64,000 nucleotides of DNA, taken from Saxidomus purpurata. Taxonomy: Eukaryota; Mollusca; Bivalvia; Venerida; Veneridae. A program made the position numbers and the translations under genes. The notes under the pieces are model-generated. The model saw only the letters and a program-made list of their open reading frames with translations, was not told where the DNA came from and made no database searches. Each line of letters begins with the position of its first letter. Position 1 is the stretch's first letter. The stretch spans positions 6,298,049 through 6,362,048 of the forward strand of contig JAFMSR010000018.1 of assembly GCA_022818135.1 (NCBI GenBank). The letters run 5' to 3'. Shown here in pieces: positions 1 through 11,956 of this stretch.

Positions 1-378
1 CTCCTCAAATAAAACGCTATATGTCTTAGTTTTGTTGTTTCTGATATTGCTGGCGATACCGGAAGTGTAGAAAATTTAACTACGATTTATTTTACATCAC
101 GTGAATTCACTCACAACAATACCAATCCAAGCGTATTAGCGCATGCACACTTGTAGATGTTGTGTGAAAATTACACAGGAGGGAATTTCAGCAGTCAAAA
201 ATAGTTCCAGACGCCTAGTGTGATATACTTAATAGTTTTATCACGCTCAAATCCTTCTTTGTATTATATAGGAGAAATTTCCAATAGTGTTAGAATAAGT
301 ATTTTCAGTCACTGTTACTGATGACAGGCTGTCTGTAAAAGAAATACTTGTTCCCAAGCCTGACATCAAAGACTTTAC

Positions 379-3300
379 CTGTTTTGAAGTAGTGTAGTGA
401 GCATTCTGCACAAGGACTGTTACCCCCTCCCTCAGAATGGAGAACTTGTGTGTCGCTGGCACTGGTCCGACATATAACCTAAGTGAATAGGAAGAGTAAA
501 ATATAACATTTATTTTCAATAGGAGCAACGAACTTGTTTTTTTCAATGAAAAGTGTACACTCTAACTTTTGTATAAGTCATCATAATGTAATAGCTACTT
601 GTCTCCCTTTGTTGACTGTTGTAATCAAACCTCAATAAACATCTTATTGTTAAAATTGAGATATACAATTCTAGAACAACAGCAGTTAACTTAACAAGAG
701 GGCCAAGATGGCCCTATATCGCTCACCTTGGTACAAGTCCACTTGCCTGGTGGAAGATCACTAGATAATGTTATATACCAAATAAGTTTTCCTATATACG
801 CCTTTGTAAAACAAATGATCCCCCCCCCGGGCAAGGTCAATTTCGACCCCAGGGGCATAATTTGAACAAAGTTTGAAGAGGTCTACTAGGAAATGCTACA
901 TGCCAAATATCTAAGCTCTAGGCCTTGTGGTTTCAGAGAAAAATATTTATAAAGTTTTTGCTATATAAGCCTATGTAAAACTAAGTGACCCCCGGTGCTC
1001 AAGCACAGTTTGTAGTTCATTCAGCCTTGTGTTTGACTTCATGTATATAGAGCCACCACGGCACATTGGTAGGGCATTCACCTCAGGATCTGATGGTCCC
1101 ATGTTTGATCCCCACCAGTGCCATGTAGTAGTAGTGTCTGTAAGCAAGACATAGTCTCTCCAAACTGCATCTCTCTCTTTTTAAGGTTGATTCCATCTGG
1201 TAAAGTCTCGAGCGCAATAAATATAAATTGTAAGAACATGTTCTGCTATGAAGAGTGAATAAATTACTATAAATAATATACACATATATACCAACCTTAC
1301 GGTACCATCAAGTTCAAACACACCAAGACCTTGGTCAAGCACGGCAGTCAGTTTTCCCTACAGAAACAAAAAGCATTAATACATGTATCTTTATCAATGT
1401 CAACTGAATTGACTACAGACACATAAACAAACTGTACATAATATCTTTAACTAAAATTTAATCTTGAATTTAGCAAATGACCTAGTGACTTATAATTAAA
1501 CAATATTAAACCTGCTGAGTTTCAAAAACTACATGTTACAATGTATAAGACAATATTCACGTCCTGAAGAACAATTCTTAAAGTATTCTATGAACAAGAG
1601 AAGTCCCAGTTGTATAATAGTCTCAATGAGGGTCCCTCAGATTCCCTTTTCTTCAATAGCCTGATTTGACATCTAAAGTTTCTGACAGATTGAACCAATA
1701 CTGCATCAGGTCTAATAACTGCACTCTGTTTGTGTAACAACTTGTACAGTGGCTGCATATATATTACCTGGTATGAGAATAAGTTGTCTATTATTGTATC
1801 CTGAATATTGATGTCACATGCATCATCTGAAGCACTCTGTAAACCATACTGCTTGAGCCAATCAGATGTTGTCACTAACTTCACATCCACTGTACACGTA
1901 TCCCGCATAAGGAGCCTGCTGTTTTTCGTGACCGTGAACACCTGCTGTGGTAAACGACTTCCCTGAAATGACTTTCACATTTTAAACATTGTAGCCCTGT
2001 TATTACACCTGTCTAAAAAACAATAAATACTTCTGTAATGATTTTCAGCTTCAATTTTAATTCATATCCTGATTAAGTACTAAAATTGATTGTTTTTTTC
2101 CAATTGATCAGAACCATTATTTGTTCAAAGGGGTATCCACAGAAAATTTACTAACTGAATGGCAAAAATAACAAGAGCCATGTTACACATGGTTAATCCC
2201 CCCGCTGGGAAGAAGTTACCAGAAGGTTGTACTTTCGTACATTTTACTTGGTGAAAGGAAATCCTTAAAAAGCCATATAGTTATGGTCATGCTGAGTACA
2301 GTTTTCAAGTAAGTGGAAAAAGAATAAGGCAATGAAGAGAAGGTTTGCAAAATTATATTAATGTTCATTATCAGTATAGGTATGATATTTTTCTATTTGA
2401 CTAAAAGTAGGCAAGGTAGAGTTATTGTTTTTGCACACTGCACTTCCTACCAATGTGCTATGTCAGTGTATTAAGTTTGAAGAAAATCCCTCAAGTACTT
2501 TTGGAGTTATGCTCCAGAACTGTTTTTCAAGTAAATCTGATAAAGGGGAATAACTCTAAAAGTAGGCAAGGTAGAGTTATTGTTCTTACACACTGCACTT
2601 CCTACCAATGTGTTATGTCAGTGTATTAAGTTTGAAGAAAATCCTTCAAGTACTTTTGGAGTTATGCTCCAGAATTATTTTTCTCAAGTAAATCTGATAA
2701 AGGGGAATAACTCTAAAAGTAGGCAAGGTAGAGTTATTGTTCTTGCACACTGCACTTCCTACCAATGTGCTTTATCAGTGTATTAAGTTTGAAGTAAATC
2801 CCTCAAGTACTTTTGGAGTTATGCTCTGGACAAAACTTTTAAAGTAAATCTGATAAAGGGGAATAACTCTTAAAGTATGCAAGGTAGCGTTATTGTTCTT
2901 ACATACTGCACTTCCTCCCTATGTGCTCTGTCAGTGTATTAAGTTTGAAGAAAATCCCTCAAGTACTTTTGGAGTTATGCTCCGGACAAAATTGGGACGG
3001 AAACACGGACGGACGGACGGACAGACGGACGGACAGACGGAAGGACGGAGACCATTACTAATATCCCCTTCGCCTTCGGCGGGGGGATAAAAACATGATG
3101 GTTTTTGCAAACCAAAAAGACAACAAATAAACTAGGAGGATCCGTGGTGTAGGGGTAGAGCCTTTGAGTCCTAAGTTCCCAACCAGGATGTCAATGGTTC
3201 AAATTTGGGCAGTGCCATTTGACTACAACCTCTGCAATCCCTTCTTTTGGCACAAGTCAAGACATGTAGTAACTAAGTTGCAAGAATTTAATCTACATCC

Positions 3301-3836
3301 GATGAAGTTTAAAACCAATCATATACTTTTAATTCAAAATAACCTTGTCACCTTTTGAAGACTTGTAGGTCTCAGTTCTGTGATGATAAACTCTTTGTAT
3401 GGAGAAAGTTGCTGCTGCCAATCTAGAAATTCTTTTCTCTGCAAAGTTGAACAAGATTGTTCAGAAAATACTTTCCGGGATAGTATAAGCTGCCAACCTG
3501 CATTCATTTACTGTTGGTCAGGTAATGTATAGTATAGATGAAAACAGGGTGACCTATCAATTGCTATACCAACCGATGAACTAACTAATGACACTCTTCT
3601 ACAGCCTTCACCTCAAAGTTGGAGTAAAACTTTCATTAAATTTGAAACACATTCAGAACAGCAGTGAAAGCTGCAAGTATACGCCAATCAATCTTACCTT
3701 AATAACAACATCAACACTTGGAATGAACTTCACCATGAAAAGGTGATTATCTTTTATCTTTACCACCTCACTCGCACAAGTCACCTTTCCACACACATTC
3801 ACTAACATGTCTGCGCCTGACACACCCTCTCTGCTC
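379..3836 (-). CDS. unidentified host gene, four internal exons (partial)
   Basis: Four minus-strand exons have consensus splice sites and compatible phases: 3836-3698 (139 nt), 1962-1768 (195 nt), 1357-1301 (57 nt) and 478-379 (100 nt). Each is preceded by a pyrimidine-AG acceptor and followed by GT (GTAAGA, GTAATA, GTAAGG, GTAAAG). The frame stays open across all junctions, giving about 163 codons. The first exon contains MLVNVCGKV and LFMVKFIPSVD, weakly like the strand pattern of a filamin-type Ig repeat. The last contains a C-x2-C pair (SPCAECSLHY). I do not recognise the protein. Its start and end lie outside these exons. The introns contain SINE and dispersed-repeat insertions, as expected for a host gene. 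The exon model is strong by splice logic; the function is unknown. Confidence 0.55.
692..1010. repeat. dispersed repeat, family 1
   Basis: It begins AACAAGAGGGCCAAGATGG and continues through text with 'gaccccaggggcataatttg' and 'aggccttgtggtttcagaga'. The same text occurs inverted at 28985-29475, ending 'ccatcttggccctcttg', and as a fragment at 56160-56280. Unclassified interspersed repeat lying in an intron of the minus-strand gene. Confidence 0.6.
1048..1215 (+). repeat. tRNA-derived SINE-like sequence
   Basis: The head resembles a tRNA: an A-box-like segment near 'cacattggtagggc' and a B-box-like 'gtttgatcccc' about 45 nt later. The tail contains 'aaggttgattccatctgg'. A related tail in the opposite orientation lies at about 8065-8110 ('atggaatcaacctcgaag'). 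A degenerate SINE, not a functional tRNA gene, because no cloverleaf closes. Confidence 0.45.
2170..3091. repeat. dispersed repeat with four internal ~157-bp tandem units
   Basis: The unit starting 'aggcaaggtagagttattg' recurs at about 2409, 2566, 2721 and 2879. The ends are weakly complementary: 'taatccccccgctggg' on the left and 'cttcggcggggggataa' on the right. A GGAC/GGACA-rich run (3000-3045) precedes the right end. This architecture, tandem core plus GGACGG run plus GC-rich hairpin end, looks like a mobile repeat with a variable core. Short open frames inside repeat the same peptide and are not genes. Confidence 0.65.
3136..3212 (+). repeat. tRNA-like SINE head
   Basis: It contains 'tggtgtaggggtagagc' (A box) and 'aatggttcaaatttg' (B box) at tRNA-like spacing, with no complete cloverleaf. 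It lies in an intron of the minus-strand gene. Confidence 0.4.
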
Positions 3837-4339
3837 CTGAAAGTGTGAAAAATGTATGCAAAGTGAGAAAATATGAATCAATGAATAAATATTTAGGACA
3901 ATCATTCTGTCTATCAGATTGTTGTTTGTATTATCAACCATTTGGTTCACAGTCATCCACTAGATGCTTTTAAATCATGTAAGAAATTAGTTACACTGAT
4001 TATTTCTCTAATTGACAGGCATAAATGAGAATATACATTGAACTTTACACAAAGACTTTATTTTATATGAGAATGATACGATGATAAAACAAACTCCGGA
4101 TATAAGGAACAAATTAAAATGGTCCCAAGGAGTTCGTTCGGAGTTTACTGTATCGCCCAAAGTCCCAGACATGACTGCTCTTTAAATGAGTATTTGAGCC
4201 CCTCTGGACAAAAGCCGACAGCTTTACATTTACAGTCACTGCAAAAGGAAGATAAAAGGTGTTTTCATTGTTGAATAAAACTACAATTTCAAATGCTATG
4301 TAGTACATATGTATGACATAGTTTGTTTGTGACGGATAC

Positions 4340-5322
4340 AACAAGAGCTGTCAGTAGGACAGCGTGCTCGACTTTTAAGTGCTTGCCTATAAAACAAAAC
4401 TTTGACAGTTAAGGGCACACAAGACTTTAACTATGAATTTCTAAGTACAAATCAAGAAACATTTTCACAGAGTTATCTTCTCTTGCTTACAGATAGGTCT
4501 CATGATGGTACATAAGTACTCCAACTTTCAAAGTAATATCTCAAATGGTTAAGTCAACAAGTGGACAAGAATGAAAATTTTAACTGAGTTTCTAAGTCAA
4601 AAAGGGCCATAATTCAAATAAAATCCTTGACAGAATTACCTTCTCCTGCCCATGTTTTGGGATCATGATGGTTTACAAGTATTCCAATTTTCAAATTAAT
4701 ATCTCAAACAGTTCAGTCAAAAAGTGGACTGGTACGAAAAAACTTAACCAAGATTCTAAGTCGATAAAGGGCCTTAATTTTTTTTAAAAATCCCTGACAG
4801 AGTTACCTTCTCTTGCCTACAGATCGGGGTAATGATGTAAACAAGCATTCTAAGTTCAAAAGCAATATCTCAAAGGGTTAAGGCAATAAGTGGATTTTAC
4901 CCATATTCAAAGTATTTTCTAAGTAAAAAGGAGGAATAATTCTGTCAAAAACCTTGACAGGGTTATGTACTCTTGTCTGGTGATGTAGGTCATGATGGTA
5001 AACAAGTATGGTTAGTTTCAAAGCAATACCTCCAATGGTTTTGAAATAAAGTGAGGTGGTACGAAAAACTTAACCAAGCTCAATACACTTTCTAAGTCAA
5101 GAAAGGGCCATAATTCTGTCAAAAACTTTGACAGAGTTATGTACTCTTGTCCGTAGATGGAGGTTATGATGGTAAACAAGTATGGTAAGTTTCAAAGCCA
5201 TACCTCTAATATTTTTGAAATAAAGTGGGGTGGTACGAAAAACTTAACCAAGGTGTGACACCAACGCCGACGCCGGGGCGAGTAGGATAGCTCCCCTTTT
5301 CCTCGAAAAGTCGAGCTAAAAA
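4340..5322. repeat. dispersed repeat with five internal ~165-bp units
   Basis: The left end is 'caagagctgtcagtaggaca' with 'gctcgacttt'. The right end, 'cctcgaaaagtcgagct', is partly complementary to it. The unit containing 'catgatggtaaacaagtat' recurs near 4504, 4672, 4830, 4990 and 5167. Same general architecture as the repeat at 2170-3091 but a different family. Non-coding. Confidence 0.6.
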
Positions 5323-6829
5323 GGTCCAACAATGTCGAGGCGCAGTGATGCAAAAGATGTACAGTCACATTAGCCTTGTGACTGTGAGCCGACCAATCGG
5401 GTGAGATTCAATTAAAAGAGTTAAACTTTTCCTGACCATAGGAGATTCACTTTAGTCAAACATGTGAACAAAAGCTACGGGCAGGTAGTCAGGTACATGT
5501 CGAAGCAAAAACTGTCTTTATCATGTTTGTTGACAGGTACTCTTCTGACATTGAATCATTCTCTAATGTTTTAATTGAGATGAATTGTGCACTACATGTT
5601 TCGCTACTGGTCTTTATTCACAAGGTTGTCTCTATTAGCAGGTCTTTAGTACAGGTTTGACAGTATTTGTGTACGACAGTTTCATAAAGGTGATTTAATG
5701 TTTCGAAGTTCGTGGCTACACGAGGTATTCATCGAGCATTCTAAGTGGATTCCTTCTCCACAACACAAACCTGTAATAAAGGTCCATGTCCAGACGGAGC
5801 ATATGAAACATTTGACAGTAGATCTTTCAGCTCAATATACAAAAAGTTTAAAACATACTTGGCCAATTTTCATCTAAAATTAGAATTTAAGACATGCAGA
5901 TTTAACTGTTTTAAAAAAGGTTATGGTTTGGTATGAATAAGATTACTTACTCTTACTACTTTTTGTATTAAATTACAAAATACTAAATTTTACTGAATGT
6001 ATGACACTATGTTGGCCAAACCAGGATTTATTAGTATATAGTATATAAGATCACTGGCCAAACTAAGAAACTGTTTTAAATGGCTAACGACCATTCTCAG
6101 AAAAGTAATAAAAATGCAGTACTTATTGTCAATACCTTCTTTTCAAAAAACATAGTGCTGTCTCAGGGGAGATCACAGACAGTGCCATTCTGTTGAAATG
6201 TCTCTGCCAGAAAACTTCTACATGTACATCTCAATGTGCTAGAAAATAAGAACATCATAAGAAACTGTTAAAATAGATCAGTGACCAGAGTGCTCAACTA
6301 GGACAGCATACATTACTAACATAATATAATATATATATTCATTTTTTCTGACATGTCCGATCAAAACATTTTTTACTATATACAAATTGAAATGGTAAGT
6401 ATATGATTGTATTAACCTAATGGAATACAACCACCATATATATTATTTATCTTCTTGGATTTTGTACTTTTCAAAATTAAATATCCATTCTTGGCTTCAC
6501 GATGTCAAACTGCAATTTACCAGTTTAGTAATTATCAATCCGATCTCATTCATTTCCCCATTAATTTGTGAAAACCTTCTTTTGTAGACTCATATGCCAG
6601 TTTACATTTATTCTTAAGTAATAACAGGACTATAGATATGTTCCAGCTTTACTCCCATTAAGCTAAATAATGGAATGCGATTGTGTTCTTTCTTTTTTTT
6701 CTTGGGTTTTGCAGATGTTAAAGATAATGATGAATCTGGCGATCAACAGTGACAGCTGAGAAGTCATTTCTTTTGCATATAATTCTAAGTTTAACCAGTC
6801 CAAAGTTGTTGTGAAGCCATGAATAGAGA
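5323..6829. other. no gene or repeat recognised
   Basis: AT-rich sequence. The longest open frames are under 65 codons and lack splice or homology support. Nothing assignable up to the gap. Confidence 0.5.
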
Positions 6830-7329
6830 NNNNNNNNNNNNNNNNNNNNNNNNNNNNNNNNNNNNNNNNNNNNNNNNNNNNNNNNNNNNNNNNNNNNNNN
6901 NNNNNNNNNNNNNNNNNNNNNNNNNNNNNNNNNNNNNNNNNNNNNNNNNNNNNNNNNNNNNNNNNNNNNNNNNNNNNNNNNNNNNNNNNNNNNNNNNNNN
7001 NNNNNNNNNNNNNNNNNNNNNNNNNNNNNNNNNNNNNNNNNNNNNNNNNNNNNNNNNNNNNNNNNNNNNNNNNNNNNNNNNNNNNNNNNNNNNNNNNNNN
7101 NNNNNNNNNNNNNNNNNNNNNNNNNNNNNNNNNNNNNNNNNNNNNNNNNNNNNNNNNNNNNNNNNNNNNNNNNNNNNNNNNNNNNNNNNNNNNNNNNNNN
7201 NNNNNNNNNNNNNNNNNNNNNNNNNNNNNNNNNNNNNNNNNNNNNNNNNNNNNNNNNNNNNNNNNNNNNNNNNNNNNNNNNNNNNNNNNNNNNNNNNNNN
7301 NNNNNNNNNNNNNNNNNNNNNNNNNNNNN
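6830..7329. other. assembly gap, exactly 500 N
   Basis: Exactly 500 N, the same length as the second gap, so it is a placeholder and not a measured distance. The right edge opens inside a minisatellite, which probably caused the break. Confidence 0.95.
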
Positions 7330-7720
7330 AACGAATTGGCATTTGGCTGCCAATTGCCAGTCGAAAAATCGAATTGGCATCTGGTTGCCAGTTGCCAGTT
7401 GCCAATTCGTAAGGTTGAACAAATTGGCTATTTGCAAGTGAAAGTTGAATTGGCATCTGGAATATGAAGTTGGTTGCCAGTTGCCAGTTGCCAATTCAAC
7501 TTTTATTAAGATTTTATATAAAAATCGAATTGGCATCTGGCTGCCAGTTGCCAGTTGCCAATCCGCCTGGTTTAACAATTTTGATTTTGGTAAATATTTG
7601 CAAGTGAAGACGAATTGGCAACAAGAGTGTGAAGTTGGCTGCCAGTTGCCAGTTGCCAATTGAATTTGCATTGAATTGGCAAACGGCAACTGGCAACTGG
7701 CAGCTAACTTCACGCACATT
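7330..7720. repeat. minisatellite of TTGCCAGTTGCCA units
   Basis: About five imperfect units of roughly 60-85 bp. Each contains 'gaattggcatctgg', 'gccagttgccagttgccaa' and an AT-rich spacer. GAATTGGCA and TGCCAATTC are mutual reverse complements, so each unit can form a hairpin. The last unit (near 7675-7715) is inverted ('ggcaactggcaactggcag'). The array continues into the gap. Confidence 0.75.
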
Positions 7721-9139
7721 TCAAAATGGCCATATGAAATAATTGTCAAAAATGAAACTTAAAAAAGTAGATGCTTTGAACGAATGTAAGAAATGAGTTG
7801 TGTTGAGTTATCTCTATTATTGACAAATATTAATGAAAATAGAAAGGATAGATTTTCAGTTTGTGACAAAGATAGTCACTAAAATCTTTTACAGAAATTA
7901 TTCTCTATATTCAGTGGGAATGGAACTACATGTATACAGTTCATATAATGCTGGTTAAAACTATGGCCATGCTCATTATTTTAGGAATAAAAGTCAGTGA
8001 TTAATGTCTTCTTTAAAATGATGATGGCGAGACTGAATGGTAATATCACTTTAATCACTCTTGAGACTCACTCCATATGGAATCAACCTCGAAGATAGAG
8101 AGGCAATGTAATATTATTGAGTATGGTGGGGATAAAAACTAGGACTGTTCTGTTCCCAACATCAATTATCATTATCTTCTTGGTCTGGTTTTTTTGTTGT
8201 TTTCAGTAAAACGATAGTGAGTATCGATCCTTGTTGTCGACTGAAGTTTATATGCCAATGAGGGATAAGGTTTTACTCCTTAAGAAAACTGTGACAAAGT
8301 AGAAGAAAACAAGTGGATGGGTTATTGACAAAATACAAAGTCCCCAACAAAATATGACGGGATGAGATGAATATATGACTATAATTTAATGAAAATCTTT
8401 CTAGGGGTTTGGGAGATATAGTCACATGACCTTTGACCCCAAGAGTGGCCTTGACCCTTTTCATCATGATCTGATTAACATTTGACCAAAGTTTAATAAC
8501 AATTCTTCAAAGGTTTAAAGCTGCTCACTCTCAGATTTTGGTGAAAAAATAAAGTTCCCCAAACTCTCTGAAAATAACGTATTTAAGAATGAATAGTCAT
8601 ATAAACAGTTCCCAGTATAAATTCCTGGCGAGTATATCTGTATATTTGAAATCATACACTCCCAATTAATAAAGCGTTACAAACACTTCCAAATTTCTGA
8701 TATAACCATATAGCGTAATGGTACCATTAAACCGAAACCCACCAACATTTTCAATGGAATTTTGCAAATGCTACCTAGATTTTTACGTTTGTTGTTGGTT
8801 CTTGCACTTACTTTTATACTTTATAATTGAATATATCATTTTGGAGAAATAAATATTCTTCACCTGAAACTGTGAACAAGCAGCTTTAAGGAGATACAGC
8901 TGGATGACCTTTGACCTTCAAGTGTGACCTTGAGCCAAGCTTGGCTGAGCAACGGATTCTTCACATTCATTCCGTATGATTAACATTTACCCAAAGTTTT
9001 AGGAGATTATAGAAACATGACCCTAAATGTGACATTGACCTTGAGCAGGCTTGGTTGATACACGGATATTACATGTAGTCTCCATGAGGTGAACATTTAG
9101 CTCAAGTTTCAAACAAATTCTTCTTGGACACAAGGTGTG
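7721..9139. other. intergenic, only a SINE-tail fragment
   Basis: No supported gene. A SINE-tail-like fragment lies at about 8065-8110, related to the one near 1190. Short phrases such as 'tgacctttgaccccaag' suggest further old dispersed repeats. Confidence 0.4.
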
Positions 9140-9389
9140 TCGTATTTTTGATGTCTGCATTAATTTCGATCGGTAGGTTTTACGGGACTTTTCAGCGTGA
9201 AACTTTCCGGTGTTTTGACAAGTTATAACGTTATTATCATGTGGATGTAGCATTATTTGGACATCGTATTTTTGATGTCTGCATTAATTTCGATCGGTAG
9301 GTTTTACGGGACTTTTCAGCGTGAAACTTTCCGGTGTTTTGACAAGTTATAACGTTATTATCTGATGTGGATGTAGCATTATTTGGACA
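9140..9389. repeat. direct tandem duplication, ~124-126 bp units
   Basis: 9140-9263 and 9264-9389 are nearly identical. Each begins 'tcgtatttttgatgtctgc' and ends 'gtagcattatttggaca'. They differ mainly by a few bases near the end, implying a recent duplication. Confidence 0.85.
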
Positions 9390-9877
9390 AGTTTCCTGAT
9401 CCAGCAATAAAACATAATCACACTTACATGTTAATTTCCTGCAGTTATCACACAAATTGCTTAACACATCATATTTATTTATGAGAGTTAGTGAGTGACT
9501 GTCTACGTTCCCCTAAATACGACATCTGCAGTCTATTGTTATATGGTTTGTCATCCCGCAATTACGACAGAAACGACCTCCTCTTCCTCGACCGGAAATA
9601 CCATATTCCGGATTTCTTGCATATCGGATCGGCATTTCCGGTGATTTTGCCCATGCCGGAAAAACCGGTCTGGCACCCCTCCTATGCCAGACGACTTTCG
9701 TGAATTACTTATGACGTAACGTTATAAACATTGTGACGTCAATTTCCCAAACAAAACGTCGGAAAATCGTTAGTTTTTCATGATAATTCATCATTTTGAT
9801 AAGTTTGCATATAGAAATCTACTTTAAAGTGCAAGACGGTATGCAAGAAAAAGTTTCCATCATGAGACACTCGGCTC

Positions 9878-9978
9878 AGATGGAAATATCCGTCACCTCG
9901 GATAACTGTTTTACGGGAACTCGGCAGAGCCTCGTTCCCGCCAAAACAGTTACCCTCGGTGACGGATATTTCGATCTG
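9878..9978. repeat. fold-back hairpin, ~90-100 bp
   Basis: An inverted repeat with arms 'gaaatatccgtcacc' and 'ggtgacggatatttc', and 'aactgtttt' facing 'aaaacagtt' further in. The loop is around 'actcggcagagcctcgt'. A half-copy with the same core ('ggcagagcctcg', 'ccgccaaaacagttaccctc') lies at about 26836-26888, so this is a dispersed miniature element. Confidence 0.7.
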
Positions 9979-10588
9979 AACCTCGTGCTCATAACAGAAA
10001 CTATTTTTCTGGTAAAATCTCCTCTTAAAAACTATATATAAGGTTTTGCGAAGATCGGCTAGAATTGGGGAAAGAACTCATATCGGCGGGTACTTTGCAC
10101 TTTATTTCACCAAAATCCGTCATGTAAAAGCTGAGATATGTTAAAATGAGCGTTTCCGCCGTGTGAACCTTTCCCAAAAGTCACGTGGTAATTAGATCTA
10201 TCTTGCATGTAATCATCTCCCTGCGTATCTTATTCTTTCGAATTTTAGACAATGAGCATGCAACGTTTATGGATAAGCATGTCATACAGAAGTATAGAGT
10301 TTGAGCTTCATATAGGAGTACTTACAAATTAATGCTAGAAAAGTATTCCCGTATTTCCGACAAGGTCGCCGGCAATTATAGTATACTCCGCGGAGTCTGG
10401 GTCCTAATATATGACCCAGGCGGAGGCTACGTAAATCTTCATGTACGCATGTCTATCAATCTTCCTTCAGGGTCCGTATATTATTGTAATATACGGGGGG
10501 GCCTGCTTCCGTGGTATGTATTGGAAGTACGTTATCGTACGACGCGTATTTTCACGGACAAGTTTATATATAAAACTTTAACCCAAAT

Positions 10589-11420
10589 TGAGTAGTTATT
10601 TCAAAAATACCTTGGCAAAGTACGGTGTTTTTTGGCTTTTTCAAGAAATGTAAAACCCGGAAATCAAAAAACATGTTCCAAAAACAACATTTTTCATCCG
10701 ACTGATATAAAAATAGTATCATTTTAAAGGAGACCTTCTCACGTTTCCAAATGTATATGATACCTTAACCCAAAATAAGTAGTTATGATAAAAATGCCTC
10801 TACAAGTTAGGGCAATTTTGCTTATTTGTTTGTTTAAATTTTTAAAGGAATCTAATTTACGGAAATGAAAAAACATGTTGCAAAGACAATATTTTTCAAC
10901 CGACCAACATAAAACCGGTATCTTTGTGAAGTATACATTCTATGGTTTCCATATTTTTATGAAACTTATATCCAAAGTAAGTAGTTATTACACAAACGCC
11001 TCTACAAATTTAGCTAATCTTAGCAATTTTTTTTTGCTTCAATTTTTAAGGATTACCAAGGAATATAATGATTTACGGAATTTAAGAAACATTTTGAAAA
11101 GACAACATTTTTCATTCGACCAACATTAAACCGGTATCTTTGTGAAAAATACGTTCTATCGTTTCCAAATATATATGAAACGTGAGTCCAAAGTACGTAG
11201 TTATCACACAAACAGCTAATATTAGCTATTTTTGCTTCAAGTTGTCAAGATTTACAATATAAAAAATTCAATAAAAAACATTTTTATGAAGGCAATATTG
11301 AATGTAGATTTTATTCTTAAACCTTTAAGTCAAAATAAGTAGTTGTTTGATTAATGACTGTACAATTTTAACAACTTTTAGTAATATTGACTAATTCTTT
11401 CAAGGAATATACTTTCATGA
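10589..11420. repeat. diverged tandem repeat, period ~140-215 bp
   Basis: The landmark 'aagtagttat' or a close variant recurs near 10589, 10769, 10979, 11195 and 11337. It is accompanied by 'acaacatttttcat' and 'accggtatctttgtgaa'. Diverged non-coding units. Confidence 0.55.
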
Positions 11421-11708
11421 AATAAAACATTTTTCTATAATTAACAAAATTGACATTATAATCTGTTATTGTAAATAATAACAATATAGTCGTATATTTT
11501 TATGTAAAGATCAAACAAATATGATCGGTTCTTTGATTAAAAGCAAAATTTTCATGTGTTCAACTTATTCAAAATCATTTAACACGTGTTAGGTGTGATA
11601 TATGAGCGGCTTTAATGAAACGATATTAATGTTGTGGTTTTTCTTAATTGCTAATTATAAGACTAAATACCAGTAGTGGTAAAGTGGAGGGGGGGGGGGG
11701 AGCAAATC

Positions 11709-11820
11709 CTCATTTGAGGAAATTGCCCTTTTGATGAGCTTGACCCTTTTGAGGAGAATAGCCCTTTGAGGAGCTTGGTCCTTTTGAGGAGCTTAGCCCT
11801 TTTGAGGAGCTTGCCCAGGA
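11709..11820. repeat. short VNTR, ~20-bp unit
   Basis: Five to six imperfect copies of 'cccttttgaggagcttag', preceded by a G-rich run at 11689-11701. It lies just upstream of the integrase gene. Confidence 0.7.
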
Positions 11821-11956
11821 GGGATCCGCGTGTGTATAAGCCCGCTAAAGTTTTACTGCCGGTCCAATAAGTCTGTTTAAAAGACTTGTATACGGAAAAA
11901 AGTATATATAATATTAAAAACACAGTTTATTTTTCATGTGTGTGTGAGCACTCACC

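Noticed and set aside
6718..7749. Long minus-strand open frame across the first gap
   Set aside because: Its length comes from 500 N and repeated minisatellite residues (LATGNWQP).
9491..10595. Three plus-strand frames of 70-87 codons
   Set aside because: They overlap hairpins and repeats and show no domain or splice support.
11300..11956. Left terminal inverted repeat of the Polinton
   Set aside because: Without the right end (beyond the gap) no inverted match can be shown.
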